Positions 1 to 7,589 of a DNA stretch of 64,000 bases are shown one piece after another (positions within the stretch are counted from its first letter, which is position 1; each line of letters starts with the position of its first letter). The notes below the pieces were generated by a model. The model had not been told where the DNA came from. It saw only the letters and a program-made list of their open reading frames with translations, and made no database searches. Source of the DNA: Clostridia bacterium. GTDB taxonomy: Bacteria > Bacillota > Peptococcia > DRI-13 > UBA5745. Where the stretch lies: contig JAHDMJ010000023.1 in assembly GCA_018436095.1 (NCBI GenBank), positions 1 through 64,000 on the forward strand, given 5' to 3'. Made by a program: the position numbers and the translations under genes.

Positions 1-30
1 CTCGGTTTGTAGCGTCGTTTGGCAGTGACT

Positions 31-338
31 GTGCAAAATTGCAAGTTTGTTTACATAGTTATGGCCTTTTGTGCAAAATTGCAGCTTTGTAGTATGTGAT
101 TTGGCCTAAAAATAGGTTTTCACCCCATTTTCGGATCAAATTTGTTCCAAAAGGAAGATTTACGGGTTACAAACCTGCATTTTTGCTCAGTTAGCCTATG
201 CGAATGATAACAAACCTGCATTTTTGCTCAGTTAGCCCAAGCGAACGACGACAAACCTGCAATTTTGAGCAGTTAGCGCTGCAAAACAGTTTTAAAACGG
301 TCAAAGTCAGCGCACAACCTCGTTTTTTGAGCAGCCGG
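31..338. repeat. Intergenic inverted-unit repeat element, locus 1
   Basis: No gene is seen in 1-404. The stretch holds two forward units (31-50 and 71-90, TGTGCAAAATTGCAAGTTTG type), a 78-bp middle, then three inverted units at 169-196, 210-237 and 251-277, spaced exactly 41 bp and each ending CAGTTAGC. A degenerate fourth inverted unit lies at 313-338. The inverted units are complementary to the forward ones, so the stretch could fold into a long interrupted hairpin. The first ten bases match the start of a longer repeat at 59916-59925, so this element probably continues off the left edge. A 9-bp imperfect hairpin at 372-396 lies just past the mgtA stop but lacks a T run. Confidence 0.8.
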
Positions 339-404
339 TTTTCAACCAACCACGGGCCCTCTTATTTTGCAGGACAGGATAAAATGCATCCGGTCCTTTA
401 CATT

Positions 405-3050
405 TTAAAGCCATTCTTTGTAGCGCTTAATATAGACGGTTTTGATAAGCTGGGCAGACAGAAAGTAGCCGGCCAGGATCAGCAGGAGCCAGGGTGCAAA
501 AGAGGCAGGCAAAGGCATCATATCCAAGCCCACGGCAAAATCACTGAATCCCATGATGAGTGCCGCTGCCGCTACAATCAGGGTGGAAAGCAATAAGGGG
601 GCCGAAGGCCGGCCTTGCAGGAAGGGGATTTTCGCCGTGCGGATCATATAAATAACCAAGACCTGAGACACGGTGCCGAAAACAAACCAGCCGCATTGAA
701 ACAACGGAGCCAGCTCCGCCTTATTTGCGCCTACCACCCACCACATGACCGCAAAGCACAAAAGGTCAAAAACAGAGCTGAGGGGTCCCAGAAAGGCCAT
801 AAAAGTCTTAATTGATCCCGTTTCCCATTTCCGGGGTTTTTTAATGTACTCCTTATCCACACTGTCAAAGGGTATGCTTAATTGGGAAAAATCGCAGAGC
901 AAGTTTTGAGTGAGTATCTGCACCGGCAGCATAGGCAAAAAGGGTAGAAAAATACTGGCGGCAATCACTGAGATAATGTTGCCGAAGTTGCCGCTGGCCG
1001 CCATTTTGATGTATTTAATGATATTGCCGAAGGTGCGGCGGCCTTCGATTACCCCTTCTTCCAGCACCATCAGATCCTTCTTCAGCAGAATAATATCGGC
1101 GGTTTCTTTGGCAATATCCACTGCGCTGTCTACGGAAATTCCCACATCCGCCTGGCGCAGGGGCGGCGCGTCATTGATGCCGTCGCCCATATAACCTACG
1201 GTATGGCCTGCCTGCTGAAAGGCTTTGACCACCCGTTCCTTTTGGGAAGGCGACAATTTCGCAAATAAATCGCAGGTCCTGACCGCTTCCAGCAAGGCTT
1301 TATCATCCATGGCTTCCACGTCCCGGCCGGTCAGCAAATAGCCGGTATTGACCCCAACCTTGCCGCAAACCTTGACGGCCACCCCTTCGCTGTCGCCGGT
1401 CAGCACCACTGTCCGTACCCCGTGTTCTTTCAGGGCAGCAATGGCGGCCTTGGCGCTTTCCTTGGGCGGGTCGAGAAAACCGATGAAACCGATTAAAACC
1501 ACATCTTTTTCGTCGGCCACGCTAAAAACGCCGGTATCGGGCACGTGATTTTTTTGGGCCACGGCAATCATGCGCAGGCCCTCGTTGTTGTGAGCCTCAT
1601 AGGTGGCCATGGCAATCCGCCGGGTTTCCTCATCCAGCGGTAAAATCTGTCCGCCTATTTCCACAAAGGCTGAAATAGCCAGAATTTCCTCTACGGCGCC
1701 TTTGGTAATAAGCTGCCTTTTGCCGGACTTATCCGTTAGCACCACGCTCATACGGCGGCGGGAGAAATCAAAGGGTATTTCATCGATGAGGCTATAAGCC
1801 TGCAGAAGATCCTCAAGACCGTTTTCCGCCGCTCTGTTAATAATGGCAAGGTCGATCAGGTTTTTCAAACCCGTTTGAAAGTGGCTGTTCAGATAAGCGT
1901 GGCGCAGAATCCGGGTATCGTCTTCGCCGTGAAGATTCATGTATTTTTCCAGTACAATTTTGTCCTCGGTCAGCGTCCCGGTTTTATCGGTGCAGAGCAC
2001 ATCCATCTCCCCAAAGGTCTGAATGGCCCCCAGGGTACGGACAATGACCTGGTGCTTAGCCATGGATACGGCGCCTTTGGCCAGCGTAGAGGTCATAATC
2101 ACCGGCAGCATTTCCGGCGTCAGCCCCACGGCAATGCTGATGGCAAAAAGCAAAGCGCCGGCCCAGTCTCCTTTGGCCCAGCCATTAATCAGAAAGACCA
2201 CGGGCACCATTACAAACATCATGCGGATCAGCAACCGGCTCACCGAATCCACGCCCCGTTCAAAACTGGTTTTGGCCCTGTCGCCGGAGAGGGATTTGGC
2301 CATGGAGCCGAAGTGGGTGGCATTGCCGGTAGCCAGCACCAAGGCAGTGGCGCTGCCGCTGACGATATTGGAGCCCATAAAGCCGATGTGGTGCAGGTCC
2401 GTCAGACTATCTCCCTGCTGATTTTTTATATCGCTGAATTTCTCAACGGGATTGGATTCGCCTGTAAGCGCCGCCTGGGCCACAAAGGTGTCCTTCGTCG
2501 TCAAAAAACGCACATCCGCAGGCAGCATATCACCGGCAGACAGGCGTACGATATCACCGGGCACCACTTCATCCATAGCAATTTCAACCAGCTTGCCATC
2601 CCGCCAGATATCAGCCTTATTAGAAATCATTTTGGCCAGTTTTTCAGCGGCGGCATTGGAGCGCTGGCCCTGTACGAAAGCCACCAGACTAGACAGAATC
2701 ACCAGGGACAAAATAATCAGAATGGTAAAGTAGTCGGGTTTTGAAGAAAACACCACGTCCGTAAAATAAGTAATAGCGGCAATCAGCAGCAAAATCAGGT
2801 TAAAGGGGTTAATCACCGCTTCCCTTAACCTGTGCAGCACCGTCTCCTTATTTCCTATGGTAATTACGTTTTTGCCATACTCGTCCTGCCTGTCCGCCGC
2901 ACCTTGGCTGGTTAAGCCTCCCGCATCCGCCGTCAGCCGGCTAAACACCTCCTCAATAGGTAAGAAAGCAAACAAACGGATCTTCTTTTCGCTGTCATGC
3001 TTATTTTTTTGGATCTGGCTGCTGTAATTTTTTTTGTTTAAGAACTTCAC
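405..3050 (-). CDS. mgtA: Magnesium-transporting P-type ATPase, MgtA/MgtB type
   Basis: P-type ATPase of the type IIIB Mg2+ importer family, acting in the cytoplasmic membrane. With the start chosen here (GTG at 3050, 881 residues) it shows the N-terminal cytoplasmic region, TGES near residue 196, the membrane motif LTPEMLP near 310, the phosphorylated Asp in DKTGT (about 355) and the hinge GDGIND (about 624), then the C-terminal membrane helices. The frame stays open upstream to 3269, but AAAGGA sits 9 nt before the GTG and abuts the ATG at 3059. The upstream frame also overlaps a terminator and a separate leader ORF, so GTG 3050 is preferred. Length matches the family (about 900). Probably regulated by the leader at 3103-3261. 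Confidence 0.93.
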   Translation of the reverse strand: MKFLNKKNYSSQIQKNKHDSEKKIRLFAFLPIEEVFSRLTADAGGLTSQGAADRQDEYGKNVITIGNKETVLHRLREAVINPFNLILLLIAAITYFTDVVFSSKPDYFTILIILSLVILSSLVAFVQGQRSNAAAEKLAKMISNKADIWRDGKLVEIAMDEVVPGDIVRLSAGDMLPADVRFLTTKDTFVAQAALTGESNPVEKFSDIKNQQGDSLTDLHHIGFMGSNIVSGSATALVLATGNATHFGSMAKSLSGDRAKTSFERGVDSVSRLLIRMMFVMVPVVFLINGWAKGDWAGALLFAISIAVGLTPEMLPVIMTSTLAKGAVSMAKHQVIVRTLGAIQTFGEMDVLCTDKTGTLTEDKIVLEKYMNLHGEDDTRILRHAYLNSHFQTGLKNLIDLAIINRAAENGLEDLLQAYSLIDEIPFDFSRRRMSVVLTDKSGKRQLITKGAVEEILAISAFVEIGGQILPLDEETRRIAMATYEAHNNEGLRMIAVAQKNHVPDTGVFSVADEKDVVLIGFIGFLDPPKESAKAAIAALKEHGVRTVVLTGDSEGVAVKVCGKVGVNTGYLLTGRDVEAMDDKALLEAVRTCDLFAKLSPSQKERVVKAFQQAGHTVGYMGDGINDAPPLRQADVGISVDSAVDIAKETADIILLKKDLMVLEEGVIEGRRTFGNIIKYIKMAASGNFGNIISVIAASIFLPFLPMLPVQILTQNLLCDFSQLSIPFDSVDKEYIKKPRKWETGSIKTFMAFLGPLSSVFDLLCFAVMWWVVGANKAELAPLFQCGWFVFGTVSQVLVIYMIRTAKIPFLQGRPSAPLLLSTLIVAAAALIMGFSDFAVGLDMMPLPASFAPWLLLILAGYFLSAQLIKTVYIKRYKEWL

Positions 3051-3102
3051 TGGAATCATTCCTTTCTGTTGGGATTCCCCGGCGAAACGGCAAAAAGGCA
3101 TA

Positions 3103-3127
3103 AAAAAATGCCGTCCCAACAGACGGC
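3103..3127 (-). terminator. Intrinsic terminator/attenuator in the mgtA leader
   Basis: On the minus strand GCCGTC, a 6-nt loop and GACGGC are followed by ATTTTTTT. The hairpin lies 24 nt after the leader ORF stop and about 50 nt before the mgtA start, where a transcription attenuator would be expected. That it responds to leader translation or Mg2+ is inference. Confidence 0.75.
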
Positions 3128-3150
3128 AAAAATATAGGCAGATTAAGCCA

Positions 3151-3261
3151 TTAGCATAAAAGCGCAATGGAAAACAGCCCGCAATAAGTGCCGACACATT
3201 GGTTACCCGTTTTACTCTGGGGTGTGGGTTCATAAAAAAGACTTCGAGGGTTGCCGTCCAT
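3151..3261 (-). CDS. Proline-containing leader peptide upstream of mgtA (36 aa)
   Basis: A 36-codon ORF, ATG to TAA, with a good ribosome binding site (AAAGGA, 9 nt upstream of ATG). It starts MDGNPRSLFYEPTPQ and ends SIALLC. The E-P-T-P run recalls the acidic/proline-rich MgtL leader of enterobacterial mgtA (E-P-D-P-T-P), where such codons stall or destabilise ribosomes at low Mg2+ and change transcription into the structural gene. Here a terminator hairpin follows directly, then mgtA. The ORF is in a different frame from mgtA. Expression and function are inferred from arrangement and motif; no homology search was possible. Confidence 0.6.
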   Translation of the reverse strand: MDGNPRSLFYEPTPQSKTGNQCVGTYCGLFSIALLC

Positions 3262-3310
3262 TGGCTCACTTCCTTTCGCTAATATCTATTATGCCAATCT
3301 ATGCTTTATC

Positions 3311-3505
3311 TTATGCCAAAACATCCAGCTTGTGCCCAAAAGAAGGGAGCGGTGTGGGTACAGCCGATTCCAGGCTTTCAATCAGGTTGGCAGCCATGGT
3401 CTCCTGCAAATCCATAACTTTTTTTGTCATGGCAATATCTACCGCTGCGGCAGTCTTGCCCAGGCTCATCCCTATGCTGGCGGCTGCAATAGCTTCTATC
3501 TCCAT
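3311..3505 (-). CDS. yjfB: YjfB family putative motility protein
   Basis: Small protein of 64 residues starting MEIEAIAAASIGMSLGKTAA, typical of the YjfB family (about 60 aa, alpha-helical, linked in Bacillus to the motility regulon, molecular role not known). The start at 3505 is chosen because AAGGTGA lies 6 nt upstream; the frame extends to 3550 without a better site. Only 49 nt separate it from the mgtA leader ORF on the same strand, so co-transcription is possible. No membrane segment or signal peptide is seen. Confidence 0.8.
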   Translation of the reverse strand: MEIEAIAAASIGMSLGKTAAAVDIAMTKKVMDLQETMAANLIESLESAVPTPLPSFGHKLDVLA

Positions 3506-3598
3506 AAAATCACCTTTTTCCTCATAAATCTCTAAAAACCACTCTGCCAAAATTATACTATGCTTTGCTATAAGAATGCAAGCCCGGGGAGACGATAT

Positions 3599-3750
3599 AT
3601 ATCAGGACAAGAGTATTATCCTGATATCCGGCTCAGGCCAAGCCCATGAGCAATCGGTGAACATCGAGGGAGGGAATCCGGAGAAAAGGCCATGTCGGCT
3701 ATAGCCAAGGATTCGCAGAGATGAAAATCGAGGATTTTCATCTCTGCGAA
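3599..3750. repeat. Two inverted repeats upstream of the methyltransferase
   Basis: The gene-free stretch 3506-3810 contains a 9-bp inverted repeat (ATATCAGGA 3599-3607 / TCCTGATAT 3619-3627) and a perfect 18-bp inverted repeat with a 3-nt loop (arms 3712-3729 and 3733-3750, TTCGCAGAGATGAAAATC). Neither is followed by a T tract, so they do not look like ordinary terminators. The larger one ends 3 bp before a candidate -35 box. Confidence 0.8.
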
Positions 3751-3753
3751 ATC

Positions 3754-3782
3754 TTGACATATCCTTAAAAGGATGGTATTGA
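3754..3782 (+). promoter_or_regulatory. Candidate sigma-A promoter for the DNA methyltransferase
   Basis: TTGACA at 3754-3759, a 17-bp spacer, and TATTGA at 3777-3782. It lies directly downstream of the 18-bp perfect inverted repeat and about 29 bp before the GTG start at 3811. Confidence 0.55.
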
Positions 3783-3810
3783 TGGATAGGAAAGGGGTGC
3801 AGCCAACAAA

Positions 3811-4815
3811 GTGATAGAAAAAAGACAACGGGCAGAGCGCAATAGAACTATCGTTTTGGCTCCTGAGGAAGAGCAGTTGTATTTAAGCCGCTGCCTTGCT
3901 GAAGAAGCAATGACCTCAAGCAGCAACATTGCCAAAGATGGAAGTATTGCCGGGGTCAGCGGTATCCTTGATCAGGTCATTTACGGCGATTGTTTTAAAG
4001 CCCTCTCCCGGCTGCCAAGCCAATTCGTGGATCTGCTGATTGTGGACCCGCCCTACAATCTGGATAAAACCTTCAGCACCAGTAAGTTTCGGAAAATGGC
4101 CGCCGCCGATTACGAGGCCTTTACCCGGCAATGGTTGAACAGCCTTGTTCATACACTGAAAGACACAGCCTCCATCTATGTATGCTGTGATTGGAAAAGC
4201 AGCCTGATTATCGGCCCTGTCCTCAGCGATTTTTTTCTTGTGCAAAACCGTATCACCTGGCAGCGGGAGAAAGGCCGGGGCTCTTTGTCTAACTGGAAAA
4301 ATGCCATGGAGGACATCTGGTTTGCAACGGTATCCAAAAAATATACCTTTAATGCGGAAGCCGTTAAACAGCGCCGGAAGGTCATAGCTCCTTACCGTAT
4401 TAACGGCCAGCCGAAGGATTGGCAGGAAACGGCAGAGGGCAAATACCGGGACACCTACCCCTCTAATTTCTGGGAGGATATTTCTATTCCTTATTGGTCC
4501 ATGGCAGAAAACACCGATCATCCTACGCAAAAGCCGGAAAAGCTTTATGCCAAGCTGATCCTGGCTAGTTCAAATAAAGATGGTATGATCCTCGACCCTT
4601 TTGCCGGCGTGGGCACAGCCTGCGTTGTGGCCAAGAAGCTGGGCCGGCATTATATCGGCATCGAAAAAGAGTCTCAATACTGTGCTTTGGCGGCAAAAAG
4701 GCTGGAAATGGCAGAGAAGGATGCCTCCATTCAAGGCTACGCCAATAATGTTTTTTGGGACCGCAATTCTCTGGCAGAACAGAAGAAAGAGGCTAAACGG
4801 CCCTCTTGCCATTAA
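3811..4815 (+). CDS. Site-specific DNA methyltransferase, beta-type (N6-adenine/N4-cytosine)
   Basis: 334-residue enzyme transferring methyl from S-adenosylmethionine to an exocyclic amino group in DNA. Catalytic motif IV is DPPY (79-82). HPTQKP lies at 237-242 and the SAM-binding motif I DPFAGVGT at 262-269. The order IV before I marks a beta-class N6_N4_Mtase. DPPY is most common in N6-adenine enzymes, so adenine methylation is likelier than N4-cytosine. Start is GTG at 3811 with AAAGGGGTG upstream. No restriction endonuclease or specificity gene is adjacent, so it is an orphan in this window. The recognition sequence cannot be read from the protein. Confidence 0.9.
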   Translation: MIEKRQRAERNRTIVLAPEEEQLYLSRCLAEEAMTSSSNIAKDGSIAGVSGILDQVIYGDCFKALSRLPSQFVDLLIVDPPYNLDKTFSTSKFRKMAAADYEAFTRQWLNSLVHTLKDTASIYVCCDWKSSLIIGPVLSDFFLVQNRITWQREKGRGSLSNWKNAMEDIWFATVSKKYTFNAEAVKQRRKVIAPYRINGQPKDWQETAEGKYRDTYPSNFWEDISIPYWSMAENTDHPTQKPEKLYAKLILASSNKDGMILDPFAGVGTACVVAKKLGRHYIGIEKESQYCALAAKRLEMAEKDASIQGYANNVFWDRNSLAEQKKEAKRPSCH

Positions 4816-4851
4816 GCTTCGTTCTACCCGCAACTCATTTTAAGAAAGCAG

Positions 4852-4888
4852 CAAGCCCTGGGATTAATCCTATGGGCTTGTTTTTTTG
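4852..4888 (+). terminator. Intrinsic terminator after the methyltransferase
   Basis: CAAGCCC (4852-4858) pairs with GGGCTTG (4874-4880), followed by a run of T from 4881. Confidence 0.85.
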
Positions 4889-5006
4889 TTTTTATATTAG
4901 AGGTTAAGCTTATATAGCTTTATTTATGCATTACACTTATCTACCCGTCCATGCATATGCTGGAATGGGTTACTATTATCAATTAATTTAGAAGGAACGT
5001 GATATA

Positions 5007-7100
5007 GTGAATGATTTTGAAACCGACAAAAAAAGGCTAACCGCCTCGCAACATCCCCTTTACGCTGATAATAACCGATCCTGTTATGGAAAACCACCCT
5101 CCTGCCGTCCACCCTGCCCTCCCGATCCCTCTTGCTCTTTATGCCCTCCGGGGCCCCGGGGTCCAAGGGGCCCGAAAGGCGACCCCGGCTGCCCGGGACC
5201 GCCGGGTCCAAGGGGTCCCCAAGGCGCTCCCGGTCCTCAAGGTCCAATAGGGCCTCAAGGGCCCCAGGGACCTCAAGGACCTCAAGGAATAGCAGGTCCT
5301 CCCGGCGCAACTGGAGTTACCGGAGCTACCGGTGCAACGGGTGCAACCGGCCCCGCCGGACCTGCCGGTGCAACAGGGGCAACCGGGCCTGCCGGACCCG
5401 CCGGAGCAACAGGGGCAACCGGACCTGCCGGACCTGCCGGAGCTACCGGTGCAACAGGGGCAACCGGACCTGCCGGAGCTACCGGTGCAACAGGGGCAAC
5501 CGGACCTGCCGGAGCTACCGGTGCAACAGGGGCAACCGGTCCCACTGGCGCAACGGGTGCTGACGGAGCAACCGGTCCCACTGGTCCTACTGGCGCAACG
5601 GGTGCTGATGGGGCAACCGGCCCAACTGGCCCCACTGGCGCAACAGGCCCCACTGGCGCAACCGGCCCTACCGGCCCCACAGGGCCAACGGGAGTATTCG
5701 AGCCTGACCAATTCCTATTTAATGTTATTGGAGAAACCGGTAGTGCAACAGTTGGGCTCGGAGAAAATCTTATTTTTGAATCCTCTACGCTGGATATAAC
5801 GGTTACGCCGGGTTCTGCAATAGTAACGATTGAAGACCCTAACCCGACAGGTCCTACCGGCCCCACTGGTCCTACTGGCGCAACCGGTGCTGACGGAGCA
5901 ACCGGCCCCACTGGCCCTACCGGCGCAACCGGTGCTGACGGAGCAACCGGCCCCACTGGCCCTACCGGTGCAACAGGCGCTGACGGTCCTACCGGCCCCA
6001 CTGGTCCTACTGGCGCAACAGGCGCTGACGGGGCAACCGGACCCACTGGTCCTACCGGCGCAACGGGCGCTGACGGGGCAACCGGACCCACTGGTCCTAC
6101 CGGCGCAACAGGCGCTGACGGGGCAACCGGCCCCGCTGGCCCTACCGGCGCAACAGGCGCTGATGGGGCAACCGGCCCCACTGGCCTTACCGGTGCAACA
6201 GGCGCTGACGGAGCAACCGGCCCCACTGGTCCTACCGGCGCAACAGGCGCTGACGGGGCAACCGGCCCCACCGGCCCCACTGGCGCTGACGGGGCAACTG
6301 GTCCCACTGGTCCTACCGGCGCAACGGGTGCTGATGGGGTAACCGGCCCCACCGGCCCTACCGGCGCAACGGGTGCTGATGGGGTAACCGGCCCCACTGG
6401 CCCTACCGGCGCAACGGGCGCTGACGGGGCAACTGGTCCCACCGGCCCTACCGGCGCAACGGGCGCTGACGGAGCAACCGGCCCCACTGGTCCTACCGGC
6501 GCAACGGGCGCTGACGGAGCAACCGGTCCCACTGGTCCTACTGGCGCAACGGGCGCTGACGGAGCAACCGGTCCCACTGGTCCTACTGGCGCAACGGGTC
6601 CTACCGGCCCCACTGGCGCAGATGGCATAGATGGCGCAACTGGCCCTACCGGACCCACCGGTCCCACTGGCCCCGAAGCAATACTGGCTTATGGTGGTCT
6701 ATACAATGATACGACCCAGCTCATTACCATTCCTGCGGACGGTGAGGAAACCGTTGCGCTGCCAGAAAGTATGGCAAATACTAACGTGGCGTTAGGGACT
6801 GACAGTATCACTATTAATATTGCCGGAGACTACCGTGTGGAATATTTTATTCAGCTACAGTCCACCAGTGGTGATTTCGGCTTGCTTGCCGGTGTACAAA
6901 TCAATGGGTTGTTTTTGCAGTCATCTTTGATTAGTACTATCGTATTAACCTCTGCTTTTGAGACGGTCACGCTCAGCGGTATTGTTCCCTTAGCCGCAGG
7001 CGATGTGCTAACCTTAGTATTGTCAAGCCTTACCGGAGGAAGTGTTTTGTTTGGCGGAGGTACAAGTGCCAACCTGAGCGTAATGAGGTTAGGCACCTGA
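5007..7100 (+). CDS. Collagen-like repeat protein with BclA-like C-terminal domain
   Basis: 697-residue surface protein. Residues 1-45 are a Cys/Pro-rich head without a signal peptide. Residues ~46-229 are Gly-X-Y collagen repeats (GPRGPKG then GATGPAGP types). Residues ~230-277 are a non-collagen island. Residues ~278-554 are highly regular [15 protein letters not shown] 15-residue repeats. Residues ~556-697 are a globular beta domain like the BclA C-terminal domain (TNF/C1q-like), which trimerises exosporium filaments in Bacillus. Start is GTG with GAAGGA 10 nt upstream. The 45-bp DNA repeat period makes length variation likely. The Thr-rich Y positions are typical O-glycosylation sites in BclA proteins. 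A location on spore or exosporium is inferred; a germination operon and glycan genes are in the same window. Confidence 0.92.
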   Translation: MNDFETDKKRLTASQHPLYADNNRSCYGKPPSCRPPCPPDPSCSLCPPGPRGPRGPKGDPGCPGPPGPRGPQGAPGPQGPIGPQGPQGPQGPQGIAGPPGATGVTGATGATGATGPAGPAGATGATGPAGPAGATGATGPAGPAGATGATGATGPAGATGATGATGPAGATGATGATGPTGATGADGATGPTGPTGATGADGATGPTGPTGATGPTGATGPTGPTGPTGVFEPDQFLFNVIGETGSATVGLGENLIFESSTLDITVTPGSAIVTIEDPNPTGPTGPTGPTGATGADGATGPTGPTGATGADGATGPTGPTGATGADGPTGPTGPTGATGADGATGPTGPTGATGADGATGPTGPTGATGADGATGPAGPTGATGADGATGPTGLTGATGADGATGPTGPTGATGADGATGPTGPTGADGATGPTGPTGATGADGVTGPTGPTGATGADGVTGPTGPTGATGADGATGPTGPTGATGADGATGPTGPTGATGADGATGPTGPTGATGADGATGPTGPTGATGPTGPTGADGIDGATGPTGPTGPTGPEAILAYGGLYNDTTQLITIPADGEETVALPESMANTNVALGTDSITINIAGDYRVEYFIQLQSTSGDFGLLAGVQINGLFLQSSLISTIVLTSAFETVTLSGIVPLAAGDVLTLVLSSLTGGSVLFGGGTSANLSVMRLGT

Positions 7101-7197
7101 TCTTTCCTTTCCTAAAACAACCGGGCCTGCCGGGCCTTAAGGTTTGGCAGCATAGGGCAGTTTTTGCAACGACGCGGTCCAAACCATTATGCTTGCT

Positions 7198-7266
7198 ATG
7201 GGCGGCAGCCTTTTGTTTGGTCCCGGTTTAAATGCCAACTTGAAGGTTACGCAGATAAGCAACTAA
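7198..7266 (+). pseudogene. Remnant of a second BclA-like C-terminus
   Basis: A 22-codon in-frame remnant (GGSLLFGPGLNANLKVTQIS then stop) resembles the last residues of the neighbouring collagen-like protein ([20 protein letters not shown]). A short collagen-coding-like stretch (GGGCCTGCCGGG) also lies at about 7124. There is no open frame joining them and no ribosome binding site. This looks like the decayed end of a tandem duplicate or a rearranged paralogue. Confidence 0.65.
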
Positions 7267-7288
7267 TTCCGGCGCCTAAACAATGATT

Positions 7289-7327
7289 GGGAGGCAATAG
7301 CTTTTAGCTTTCGCCTCCCTTTTTTTA
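7289..7327 (+). terminator. Intrinsic terminator after the collagen-like gene
   Basis: GGGAGGC (7289-7295) pairs with GCCTCCC (7313-7319), then T7. It lies after the pseudogene remnant, so it terminates the collagen-gene transcript about 190 nt past its stop. I see nothing further in 7328-7589. Confidence 0.9.
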
Positions 7328-7589
7328 TAGCTAACGTTTTAGGCCGTTGCCAATAGAGGAACAAGTCAACAGATAGACCGGCAACCGATTACCGCCGCCG
7401 TTTCGATGTATACAAGCCAGCGTTTAGTAACTATTGAAGCCAATTATCTTTCGATTGTTTGCATACGCTTTCAGCAGCATAATAAAAAACTCCGGTATCT
7501 TCCAAAGGCTTAGATCTACATTATGGCCCGGGACAAATTCGAGATATGGCTGCCGCCTATTTTTGATCTATTCTTTCCTCTTGCCGCAT

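Noticed and set aside
31-277. The phased intergenic repeats considered as a CRISPR array
   Set aside because: Units invert half way, linkers are only 12-20 bp, units are not near-identical and there are no cas genes. Not CRISPR.
1875-2744. A 289-codon plus-strand frame within mgtA
   Set aside because: Antisense shadow of the P-type ATPase. Composition (His/Gln rich) is an artefact of reading the complement.
3061-3269. Upstream in-frame extension of MgtA (up to 954 residues)
   Set aside because: The extension overlaps a terminator hairpin and a better separate leader ORF, and it lacks a ribosome binding site. Family length fits the shorter form.
3551-3810. A c-di-GMP, SAM or Mg2+ riboswitch in the region before the methyltransferase
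   Set aside because: I could not match any class signature. Only inverted repeats and a promoter are visible.
5282-6667. A 461-codon minus-strand reading frame rich in Val-Gly-Pro-Val-Ala-Pro
   Set aside because: It is the antisense shadow of the collagen repeats. The GC-rich 45-bp repeat has no stops in that frame, and there is no ribosome binding site or independent domain.
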